From Coffea arabica (taxonomy: Eukaryota > Streptophyta > Magnoliopsida > Gentianales > Rubiaceae), in the NCBI RefSeq assembly GCF_036785885.1, contig NC_092326.1, positions 43,725,072 through 43,789,071 on the forward strand: 64,000 nucleotides of DNA, given 5' to 3'. Positions within the stretch are counted from its first letter, which is position 1. Each line of letters opens with the position of its first letter. This document shows, in pieces, positions 50,874 to 61,705 of the stretch. The notes beneath the pieces were generated by a model that saw only the letters and a list, made by a program, of their open reading frames with translations, ran no database searches and was not told the origin of the DNA. The translations under genes were made by a program, and so were the position numbers.

Positions 50874-53189
50874 TCAGTTAACAAATTGCTTATAACTACG
50901 TATGCATTTTCGATAGTACCTGCAATGACCACACTTTCTTTTCTTCTTTGTTTCTTCATGCTTGTGATCACCTTTACACCGGGACACCCTGGGATCTAAC
51001 AGCCCGAATGTTCTTCTACTTCTATCGTTCATCACTTTTGAATCCATTGCAAATCCGTCTCCCCCATATCTCCTTTCAATCCACTTCTCCTTTAGGTCCA
51101 CAGAATGCTTGTCAAACATCTGCTGCAGGTCATTAAACGCATCATCCATGTAGGACGCATAGTAACACATACTATTACAGCTTGACTTTAAAGTGCCATA
51201 TCTGGCCATTTGTGTCAGCTGTTCGTCTGCAACAAATGCTTTCATTCCATTATTAGTACTGTAAACTCCCTTTGTCCACCGCTTCGAAATGCATGCTTCT
51301 GGGATCCTGTTCATTCCTTCTACCACCATCACGCAAAACATGTGAGCACAAGGAATCCCCTTTGACTCGAATTTCATGCAAGAGCATATTAGCTTCTCCA
51401 TTGACCTATCATAAACCACCCTCCAACTAATTTCGTGTCTACCATATTTCGAGTAATAATATGTACGACTCCCTCCATCCTCGCTCCAGCCCTCAGAAAT
51501 TAGAAGTCCCTGTCTGTTCAAATGCTTTCTCACCATGAAGAACACATTCCTTGTAAACACCTCCGCTGCGCTCCCCTCTAATTCGGGCAGGATTGTGGTT
51601 AACACTGGTTTTGTGTTTTCGCTTGTGTGAACTGCTTTACTCTCAGTATGTCGAAGTCATGCTATTGCCAAATCAAAACTTCTAACGAATTCATATAGTC
51701 GCATTTTTTCATTCAAGTACTCATTCAAAAAAGCATTCATTTTCTCACACCTTTGAGTGCTTCTCATACCTGCAAAAAAATGACCGCATAAATAAGCCTC
51801 TGCCCATAACCTTCTCCTACGGTACAACTTCTTCACCCACTCATTCTCTACCACCCCACATTCATTAACTAACCTAGCTCAGCGATCCTCAAACTCAAGA
51901 GTGCTAAACTTTCTCGCCATCAGGTCATACAACCTGTTATTAAACTCCTCGCAGCGAATATTACTCCGTGCATTCCTATGCAAGTGCCACGAACATAGCC
52001 TGTGACAAGCATCCGGGAGAAGATTCTTTATCGCTCTTCGCATTGCACTGTCCCCATCTGTCATCACTGCTACTGGTTTTCTACCTTTCATAGCCTCTAC
52101 AAATGTACTTAGCACCCATTCATATGTTTCAATCCTCTCATCTGATAACAGTGCACAGCCGAAAATAGTACTGTTCAAATGGTTGTTTACCCCTGCAAGT
52201 ACAACTAGTGGCTTGCGGTATTTATTTGTTTTGTATGTTGTATCAAACACCAATACATCTCCAAATACACTGAAGTCCACACGAGATTTAGAATCTGCCC
52301 AAAACAATCTTGCCAATCTTCCTTCATTATCTACACCATATTTATAAAAGAACATGTCATCGGCATCCTTCTTCGCTGCCAAGAACCCAAGTGCCCCTTC
52401 TGCATCGCCATTAAAAATATCTTTTCTACGTTCCTCGTCCATTCGGTTATACAGATCCTTAATGCAAAATCCCACGTTACTATACCCTCCGGCTTTGATA
52501 ACAAAATGTTTCATTATCTGGCATATTCTGGCCCCAACCAACTTTAGACTTTTTGCCTGCGCATATTCTGCATCGCTCACTTTTCTATGCGACCTAAGGT
52601 GTTGCACACTTGCCTCTGATGCCAGCGGGTGATTGTGCTCTATAATGAAACGTGTCACCACATACTTTACCGATTCTGTGTCATATTTCACGCGAAAGCA
52701 AGCCCCATACCCCGTCCTTGTGATTGCTTTTGCTTCTCTTTTCCGGTCTTCATAATTAAACCACTTTTCATTTCTATAACCTTCACAGCAACATACCCAT
52801 TTTCTAAATCTTGAAATGCCATCTTCATCTCGTTTGGCATTACTTTTACGAATCCCAAATCCGCTTAGTTTCACATACAAATTATAAAATTCCCCAGCTT
52901 CTTCTTCCGTGTCAAATGTTAATTTCATTACGTCATCCACGCCTATTGCGCCCACCAATTCATCTGCCTCCTCATCTTCGTGTCCTCCTATTGAACCACC
53001 GCTTTCTTCACTGCATGTGTCTCGGTCACACTCAGGTTCTTGGTTAAGGTCAAATGACATTAACCTGCCGCAACCATCCATCCCCATTTTTCCCTTCTCT
53101 GTTTCCTGCACCATGTAATGAGTTTTAAGCACCCCATCCTGCCCCATACTTACAACCCCTGTGTGGTTGTTCAATGTTTTTCTAACCAT
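50874..53189 (-). pseudogene. FAR1/MULE transposase-like gene with two nonsense codons
   Basis: Related to the FAR1/FHY3 family, which derives from Mutator-like transposases. One uninterrupted frame of 772 codons contains two in-frame TGA codons. The first follows LEFEDR (at about 51879-51881), where the family usually has Trp. The second follows SFDLAIA (at about 51657-51659). Domains in order: acidic N-terminus; FAR1 zinc finger (VCCCEGYR, ACFRVKYD, FIIEHNHPLA); MULE transposase core with DTTYKTN and MTDGDSAMRRAI carrying the two Asp; WHLHRN; then a SWIM finger (CSCMKFESKGIPCAHMF). Both stops are explainable by G:C to A:T transitions, as happens in methylated transposons. No intron is needed. 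The paired gene upstream is the PMD copy, in convergent orientation. Confidence 0.88.
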
Positions 53190-54284
53190 GGTCGCTTAAC
53201 ATTTTTTTTTCAGCCTCCCCATATGCTTTCGTTTGTAACATAAATACTGATCGTCTACTAATGGAACAAAACATATATACACGATCATTTCACTTAACAA
53301 ACCATACTTTACCTCACAACTTTCACAAAATGCAGACGACAAACATTACTCTAACATTCATATACACAGTTTTTATAAGTGTGGCTGATGCAATTATATC
53401 AACCTTTAGCACAAAATACCACTATCGACATGCATTTTCATTAACACCAACAAACTCAACCTCTACTGTGTGTTTCTTTAATTCTTTTCACATAACCATG
53501 CGCAATGCAGTATGGGGGCCATTATCGATGTCCACACGGCCATCCAAATCACTCTATTTTAAGACTTTAGTCCTGTTACAACGTCTTCTTCACGTCTTCA
53601 CTCATTTCTGCTTAATTTCCTTTACACTATTTAATACAAATTAGAGGACCAACATTTCCTACGTACGTACACAAAGCTCCGTGCACAAATAAACTGCGAT
53701 AATTTCCTGATTTCGTTACATCTTCGTTCGAAGACGCAGGGTCTTACACCCCGTAATTCGTATTCCTTATTCCTCTATCATTGCCTCTTACAAGAACTGT
53801 AGAAATCACCCTAGTAGACGTACAGATGTTTTACTCGTTATTTTACTCCATTTTTCAAAGTTATGGAAAAACTCAAAAAAGTACTCACCTTTGATTTCTC
53901 TGCTTCTGTTCCACGCCGCTGCATTCTGTCACCACAGTTTCGCAAGGGCCTTCCTCACATATATCTACCGTCACCGCCTTCGAATAAATTTTCGCCAGTA
54001 GACACCACCTCTGTCTATTCCGCCTTGACTTCTTCTTTACCAAATTTTTGCCTTCGATTCCCACGTCACCACCTGTCTTCAAACACACGCATCACTGCGG
54101 GCCCCAACATGGCTGTGTGTTTAGTACCTAATACGCTTCCTCTTCGGTGGCCCCAGCATGGCTTTGTTTAGTAGTGCTTTCTCTTTTTCTTCGATGTTTT
54201 ATACAACAGAACCGACACCGGCTGTTAATTTTTATGCTTTCCGATCAAAAAATTTGTATTCTACGAAATTGGGTTCTCTTGAAC
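53190..54284. other. Gap, nothing recognised
   Basis: Upstream sequence of the FAR1-like gene. ORFs at 53261 and 53863 have no domain. No clear terminal inverted repeat was found by eye. Confidence 0.4.
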
Positions 54285-54720
54285 GTGTGATGGACGAAAG
54301 CCGTAAACAGCAGGTCGTTTATAAGACAACCGTTTTAACTAAATTACATCCCATTACCCAACATTTGTATTTAAGGCACGTTGGGTACTCTGTCACTGTA
54401 ATGGTTGAAAGGCACAAAGAGCTGGTCTTTTACTCACCAACGGGTTTAATTTCTTTTTATCCGATAAATCAGTCTGTCTTTATGCCACCTTCGGTATTAT
54501 GTTGTTGTAATGGAAGAAAGACAAGGGGAGCTGAAACTTTTAAACTGGGACACCCGTTTGAATATAAGATTGACCAATCCAAAATGGATTTAATCTTTAG
54601 TTGTAGTGCAGGAAAGCCATAAAGAGTTGGCTATTTATTCTAAAATGCATTCCAATATGGGTACTGCGTTGTTATTATGGACGAAAGAGTTGAAAATTGG
54701 GGTTGTTTTAATAAAGTTAA
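54285..54720 (+). repeat. 108-bp-type repeat array (4 units)
   Basis: Core words: gaaagccgtaaacagcaggt (54297), gaaaggcacaaagagctggt (54408), gaaagacaaggggagctgaa (54514) and gaaagccataaagagttggc (54612), spaced 98-111 bp. Also ggtactctgt and ccgataaatc. The array gives an open frame of 154 codons, which is not taken as a gene. Confidence 0.8.
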
Positions 54721-54954
54721 CGGGTTTTTTTTTTACTCCTTACCCCATTATATTTATGTTAATTCCGTTTCACCCCAATACATTTCCAACATTTGCCGTA
54801 CGCTACATTCACCGCGGTTATAGGTCACCACTTACTTTTTTAGAAACATTCCCTTCATCTCCGTACACGTCAGGTTGCTACGTGCCAGCTTCTTTGCCAT
54901 ATAATTTACTTTCCACACCTGTCTTTGAAATATGTGAATACACTACAGAATTTA

Positions 54955-55040
54955 CCATTTGGCTAAACTACCTCTATTAGTTTAACCTTGCTTTTTCTGT
55001 TTTTACAATATGCATGCAATAGCAAACAAGTAACTGGACC
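54955..55040 (+). repeat. Direct repeat, partner of 21665-21745
   Basis: Here tttggctaaactacc is followed by ttacaatatgcatgcaatag and caaacaagtaac. At 21665-21745 the order is tttggctgaactacc, then ttacaatatgcatgcaatgg and aaaacaagtaac. The two copies sit at opposite margins of the transposon block in the same orientation. Confidence 0.75.
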
Positions 55041-55083
55041 GTGTGGACAAGCCTACTATTCATTCGTATTGATCACATGGCTT

Positions 55084-55219
55084 TGTTTGGATTGCTGTTT
55101 TCCGTCAAAAAATTACGTCATTTTCCGTGATCACACTTTCCTATTATCTTTTCCCTCATATACATCAAATCGCTACAGTAATTTTTCCATGAAAAATCAT
55201 GGAAAATGCAATCCAAACA
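55084..55219. mobile_element. Short MITE with TGTTTGGATTGC ends
   Basis: A 136-bp element with terminal inverted repeats TGTTTGGATTGC / GCAATCCAAACA and further inner pairing (ttttcc...ggaaaa). This end type is common in plant MITEs. The target duplication is not clear. Confidence 0.6.
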
Positions 55220-55831
55220 CAAGCTAACTCATTTTCGAGCGAGTGAAGAAAGTTTAGCAATGTACATTTTTGAGCGTCGAAAGTTGTATGTAAGATGAGA
55301 GAGAGAGACTATGTTGAAAAATAATTAGATTGTATTAAACAGAGGACAAAATTAAAAAGTGATGAGTTATTTTTTCAGGTATGATTAAGGGGAGAATAGC
55401 GTAAAAAAATTTTTTTTTTTTGAATGACGTAAAATTTGAGCATCCGTGGACCAAATATAAAAGATTAGTGAATAATTTTGTGGAAAGAATTGTTGCCACA
55501 TTGTGCATTTTTAGGGGACGGGTTTGACTAAGCAGACGAAATGGAGGAATCGATATAGTATTCAGGGTCCTGTTGTAATAAACTAAGTTTATGGGGGTCA
55601 AAAATGAGAAATGAATAAAATCTTAAGGGGCGGTTGCTGGTGATTTGCGAGAGTTCCAGAAGGATAAATAAAGAGAACTCCGAACAAAAAGATAGATACG
55701 CTGCTGCTGCTGCTGCTGTGGAGGCTGGAGACTCATCAGTGACCAAAATTCGGTGTTCAAGTATCCCTTGAGCTCGAAAAAGAGAGGAAAAGAAAAAATT
55801 GGGACAGAGTTAAGGAAGAAATTCAGGAAAT

Positions 55832-58800
55832 ATGCCGAAAAAAATGGGAGTTAATAGCAAAGCCGAAGCCGCTAGGGCTCGAAAGAGCGCCGTGGAGGCC
55901 GATCGCAAAGATCGCGAGGCTCGTGATAAGGAAGAGCAGTACTGGCGAGATGCCGAAGGCGCCAAGTCTCGCGCTGCCAAGAAGCGCGAGGAGGAGGCCG
56001 AGAAACGGGCCGAGGTTGCAGCTCGCAAAGCCGAGGCCCGCCGGTTGGCCGAGGAGGAGGAGAAGGATCTCGAGAAGGCTTTGAAGAAGCCCGATAAGAA
56101 GGCCAATCGTGTCTCCGTTCCCGTCCCCAAGGTCACCGAGGTCGAGCTACGGCGGCGGAGGGAGGAGGAGCAGGCTGCCATTCAGAAGAGAGCTGAGGAG
56201 GAGAAGCGGAAGAATAGCCGTACAGCGGCCGAGGAGGAGTACGAGAGGATGGTTCTTGTGGAGAACACCAATCGTGACGATTCCATCATTGAGGCGAGCA
56301 CAATTGAGGAAGCCATTGCTCAGATGACCGTGGCCGATAATTTGCCAGTTGATAAGCATCCAGAAAGGAGGCTCAAGGCTTCATTTAAGGTTGGCTTTTC
56401 TTTCCCTTTCCCCCAAACCACCACCACCCCCCTCTCCCCCCACCCCCCCCCCCCCCCCCCCCCCCCCCCAAACACAAAACAAAAAAAAAATTATAATTTT
56501 AACCGTGGAAAATTGAAATACAGGCAGTCCCTGGAAAGGAAAAAGTTTATTCTTTCTCGTTAAAAGTACTTGCTTTGCTGCTGTTTGAGTATTGAAATGG
56601 TAGGATTGTGGAAATATATTGATTCATCGTGAGTATGTTGAGCAAGTGACCCGGAAGATGTGATTACGTAGCTGTAGGACATGAATGAAATTGGCACGCT
56701 TTTCAACTATAATGCAAATAGATGCTGTTTTGATGGTAAATTGCTTATCTTTAAGGAAGTGGCAGTCTACACTTCGTTTATCCACTAACTGTGTCTTAAA
56801 CTTTTAATCCGTATCAAACTTCTGTATTTTTTCCAGCTTTTCGCTGAATTCTACTAGTATTAGTGAATATGTCTGCACAAAGGTGATATCAATGCTCATC
56901 ATTTTATTCTTTCCTCAGTGGAGAGAAATTGGGTGTTTCTCAATTTCAGAGTTCTCTTTCCTTTATACTCACTTGACTTTGTACTTTGTAGGCCTAATAT
57001 CTGAATTGGGCCAGTTTACCATTTTAAGCACTATGACATTACTCGTTCTTTTTGGTCCATTTCGATGAATTTGCAGGCTTTTGAAGAAGCTGAGCTTCCT
57101 AGGCTGAAGGAAGATAAACCAGGTCTTACACACACGCAGTACAAAGACATGATCTGGAAACTTTGGAAGAAATCTCCTGACAACCCTCTTAACCAGGTAG
57201 TTTTTGGGTATTCCTTTTTGTTGAATGTATCATGTGATTAATTTGGTTGGTGTTGTCCAGTCTTCTTCTGCTGATACAGAAGCATTTAGTTTCCTGATTT
57301 GTCTGTTTCATACTCATATTGAGTAAGGACACCGAGAGTAAAATGTTCCAGGACATGGGATGTTTTGCTTTGGTGGGCCCTTTCTTTCTGCTTGTTTATG
57401 TGGGGTCAGTAGCTATTTTAATGTGGAGTTGCTTGGCAGTTCTTATGCCTAAGTTTAAATTTTCAAAAAATGGAAAATCAAATTAACAAATAACCAAAGC
57501 TGTAAATGGACTTACAAATTGAAACAATTGACTAATGGTGAATGACATTTGCAATATTATTGGTACCATTGCTAAGTATATTGGAACTCATAATGTACTG
57601 CTAACCAAGGAATATGTTTAAGATTTTCAATAGTTGGGTGATTTTTTCAGCTTTGACCTAAAAATGATGCTCTGTGATACGAAAATTGATAAAGTGGGTT
57701 GTAAGTCATAGACTGCCCAAGTAGCTGAAGAAGGATATAGTTGATCAGAAATAAGTTGTTCTGTAATGGGATTTGTTGCCAGAAAGGGTGATTAGATTCA
57801 TAAACTCTGAAATGTGAGAAATTATTGGATTGAAAGATCAATGGGAGTTGAGATTTTGGGCTTTTTCTCCCCCTTAAATCTATGTGTTTGTGAGATGAAG
57901 CTACTGTTCATTGGTACTTTTGGAGTTGATGGTATTTAAACAAACCTGTTCCTGGATATTGATGTCCAGTAAGTTTCGTTCTATTTTAGTTCTAGGTACA
58001 GTAGGGGTGATGGGCATAGTCAAGTGTGTAATGTTTTTGAAGATTTTGGGAAATATGCTTTATATGCTGGTCATTATTTGGTGCTCTAGTTATTCTAGAA
58101 TTGGAATGGGTCACTTAATAGCAGAATTCACTAGGAATAGATTATCCTTTTAGTGGTTTGCCATTTTTTCCCTCTATCCAGTATATGTTGTACTAAAGCC
58201 TTTGATGCAGCTCTTTGAAGAGATTGGTAGAAAATTTAGGTTTTCCAGGATCATTCAACCCCATACAAGTTGTTCTCAATGGCTTTGAGAAGTGCAAATT
58301 TTGTTGTAGATCATGATATTGTAGGCCCCTGAATCTATTTATGTTGAAGTTAAGGCATACATGCTATTCTTTAGGAAATATGACCCTCTCAAGGAGGCTT
58401 CCACGTTAGATTGAGCTCATATTCTCATGTTGGGGGGGAAACTTCGAGCACTTTGAACTGGTCTGATGTGCTTATATTGAGTGTATCTTAGGGCATGTGT
58501 GTAATTGGGAAATAGGATGAAAGAGGGATTAGATATCAGCAATTGCAGTAATGATTAATTAATAGAATGACCTTGCAACAAGGACGAAGTTAATTTAAAC
58601 TGCTTTGGCTTGTTAAGAGCTCACGAGGCCTGAAATTGTTTATTGAATCAATAACTGTGCCATGTTCCATTTCCTTCTTAGGGTGCAATGCTTGGCAGAA
58701 CATATCTGGATCTTCAACTTTATACCTGGAATGCTAGGCTTCGCTTTTACTTTGTGAACTCGTTTCCTACAACTCTAAAGTAAAGCTGTTTGGATTAGTT

Positions 58801-59351
58801 TTGGTTGACAATGTGGTTAAGATTTAGGTTGACTTCTCCCCTTTCTTCAATTGAAAAAGTTGACCTATTGGTTCCAATAGGTGGATGGCATTTGGAGGAA
58901 GTTTTATGTTTCTACATCTGCTTCTAGTTGTGATGCAATGCTTTAATGATTTTGCTAGGTTGGGCTTCAATTTGTTTTTGTAAGTTGGTGGTGTTTCTGG
59001 AAATTCCTTTTTCAGTTTCTTATTCAAAAGTTTGTGCATTTCTTCTAGAATTTTCTCAATTTCTTTAATTTGATCATAGTGGTAGTTATGTATTTATGAT
59101 GCCTTTAGTTGGTTAGTAATGTAATTGTCCATAAACAACAAAATGGGATAAGGTACAAGTGGAATGATCTACTTAAATTAGGTAAAAGTAGGAAATGTCG
59201 TTTGTGGTGTTTGATGCTGAACTAAATCAACGTCTGAGGGTAATCACTTACTGCTTTTCTATTTCTGGCTTTCGGTATGATTGATTTCTTTTATTTGGCC
59301 CTATGTTAAGCCATCTTCTGCTTTGTCTTGCAGGTTGCTGACATGCCTTGA
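55832..59351 (+). CDS. CCDC124: CCDC124/Lso2-like ribosome-associated coiled-coil protein
   Basis: Expected to bind idle or recovering 80S ribosomes, as CCDC124 in animals and Lso2 in yeast do. Exons 55832-56389, 57077-57196 and 59334-59351 join in phase to give 231 aa. The last exon codes only VADMP and a stop, after a 2.1-kb intron. Residues 1-140 are a long highly charged helix rich in Ala, Glu, Lys and Arg (KAEAARARKSAVEADRKDRE). The conserved C-terminal DUF1014 part spans exons 1-2 (EEAIAQM, HPERRLKASFKAFEEAELP, LTHTQYKDMIWKLWKKSPDN). The start MPKKMGVNSKAEAA matches the family. Intron 1 begins with a long C tract. Very likely a housekeeping gene. Confidence 0.93.
56443..56469. repeat. 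Poly-C tract in CCDC124 intron 1
   Basis: About 27 consecutive C residues, 54 bases after the splice donor, within a C-rich run starting near 56410. Homopolymers this long are error-prone in sequencing. Confidence 0.85.
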
Positions 59352-61705
59352 GAATGCATTGCTGCTGAGAAGCAAGTTGATATCCTAAAAGTCGTCTTCT
59401 GCAAAGGGTTTTGCAGTGCATGTGCAAAATGGAGTATATAATTCCTGCAGAGTCTGTTTCTTTGCATTTCTGTAGTACAATGTGCAGCTTCTTGTTCGTC
59501 TCGGTGCAATCTGATTTCAAGAAACAGTGGTGTTACTAATAGAACTTAGAAAGAGAAATGAGGATTGCTGTCGTAAATCAGTACAATAAGCATCCTGAAA
59601 TCATTTTGGATATTAAGCAAAAAATCATTTTCCCTTGCTACTCTTTGTTATTATACCCCCTTTATTTGTCCTTGTTTTGTGAACAAGGATTACATCTTGA
59701 ATTGACTTTTTTTTTGTTTTAGTCAGCTTTTGATAGAAAATTGGTCAAATTTAATAGTACCAAAATTAAAGTCGCATTTAGTAAACTGTAGGCAAATTCA
59801 AGTAGTTCATCGTGTTTGGATTAGAGGATGCCGACTTGGCAAGAAGATGGGTTATCGTAAGAGCTCTTGTTTCACTTAGTTACAGTATAAAATCAAGCAA
59901 GTTGTTGGAATTAGCTCTATGATCAGCGAAGACGCCCATTCTGCTATCTGGTAATTCAGGTAGTTTTTCAATTTTTGGTTAATTGAAGTTGAAGAGTCAA
60001 AAGTACATATTTGTTGTGGGAATGGTTGGCTGTCGCTACCCCACCCTTCATTTCTGCTTAACGAGCTTCCGTGTGAATGAAAGACTATAATGGATTTTAA
60101 TGGATTAGATTGCGTAACAGGGGATATGGCATCATTTCTGGAGCGTGGGTAAGTGTATCGGCAGCTTGCTATGGGTCAAAGGAGAGGGGTTAAAAGGGGA
60201 TAGCTCTCACCTTTAGATTTTACTGTAGGTGTAGAGATTTGAACTTCTGATTTATTAGTTAGATTTGTACTTTATATTTTATTTAGTGGTTAACTCACTA
60301 AAAATGAAGTGGTTAGTTGGTATCTTGTCACGATTAGGGCTGTTGGTGAGTCGAATCATTTACAAGTAACTTGTGAGAGATATGGTCAAATGTTTGGTTC
60401 GAATTCAGCCAAATCAAATTCGAACTCGAGGTCGAGTAGTCTGATTTATATATCAAGTTGAGTTCAAACCTTCATTTATGCTACTCGAGTGCTTGTCAAG
60501 TTGCTTGATTACTAGTATATTATTTATATTATATTTTTATTTTAATTATGAAATGAATAATAAGGGTTTATGTTTTAGGTACTTTCCCATAAGTGTTGTT
60601 TATTCAATAAAATTCATAAATGGTAAAAATGTAACATTGTAAAAACTAAAAAAGAAATGAAGGTTTTAGATAATTTACCATAAAATTTTCGACATTTTAT
60701 CGAGTTTTTGGAGTTTTATTTTAAGTCTCGGAATTTGTTAAGACTCTAAGTCTTAATGAGAGTCGAATTCGAGTTTGAAAATTCATATTGTCGAGTCGAG
60801 TTGAGTTACATAATTTTCTACTCGCTCGAGTTGAATTCAAGCTCGAGCATGACATTATTCGAACTTGATTACACTCGTTGACATCCCTAGTCATGAGTAC
60901 AAAATTTGGTAATTGTCAATGTTTGGTTCATTCACAAATGATAAACAAAATAAGGCAGACACAACGATGTTTGACACAACTCACATGGTCGCTGAGAGGA
61001 GATATGTGGTATGTCATTACATCCATTTTTTTTTTTTTTTCACAACGATTTTATTCTACTCCTACACTAGCTTGCTGTGGGGAAGGGGAGCCCAAAGAGG
61101 AGGTATGGTACATCGGAACATCGAGTGGCATCTATTTTTAATTCGTCCGGTTAAAACTATTGAAGCTAGCATGGGCAAAAGGCAGAGATTAATAATCCGG
61201 GCTTGTGGGGGCGGACGTCCGGCTTCCATCGTCGATGTTTTGTTATAAAGACAAGCTAACGCCGCCAAAGTAGTAGTAGTTACAAAGACAGCACTGTGGT
61301 AAATCATCTTGTAAGAGGGTATTGTAATAAAGTATCTCCATTCAACTGGATGTAAAATGACTGAAATCGTCTGCAGTAAATACCATTCCGTGATGCAATT
61401 GCACTCCAAGGCACTTTCCTCAGTTGTCGGTGTCTTCAAAGTCATGGGAGCGGATATTGTGTTTTGTACTCTAAAAGCACCTACCAACCATGAGTAAATG
61501 CTCAACATAATGAACTAGCTACCGAAATTTATGCCAAAGGGCCACATATAATCAAATCAGGCACCTCAATATTGGAAAATACTACCAGATTCTCTAGACA
61601 ATTCCCAAAGCGGGGTGGTGGATAAATGAATCTTTAGCTTCATTATGGTGAAATTGCGTGTTTTCATTTTGTAGAAGGATATTGGCTTTACATTGAGAGG
61701 CTTTA
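59352..61705. other. Intergenic region with one MITE
   Basis: Contains the CCDC124 3' UTR, the hAT-type MITE at 60335-60889 and the upstream region of the kinase gene. Short ORFs at 60878-61508 show no domain. Confidence 0.55.
60335..60889. mobile_element. hAT-type MITE, second copy of a TCGAG-rich family
   Basis: A 555-bp non-coding element starting tagggctgttggtgagtcga and ending, reverse complemented, tagggatgtcaacgagtgta. The flanking 8 bases, gtcacgat and gtcatgag, match at 6 of 8. The interior is rich in CTCGAG/TCGAGT words, like the element at 10769-11211. Confidence 0.78.

Noticed and set aside
50874-53189. FAR1-like gene as a working FRS transcription factor
   Set aside because: Two in-frame TGA codons remove the end of the transposase core and the SWIM finger, and no intron removes them cleanly.
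53863-54171. 102-codon plus-strand ORF upstream of the FAR1-like gene
   Set aside because: Pro/Ser-rich with no domain, in sequence that is probably promoter or element flank.
54158-54622. 154-codon plus-strand ORF
   Set aside because: It is built from units of the 108-bp repeat array, so it is open by repeat structure rather than coding.
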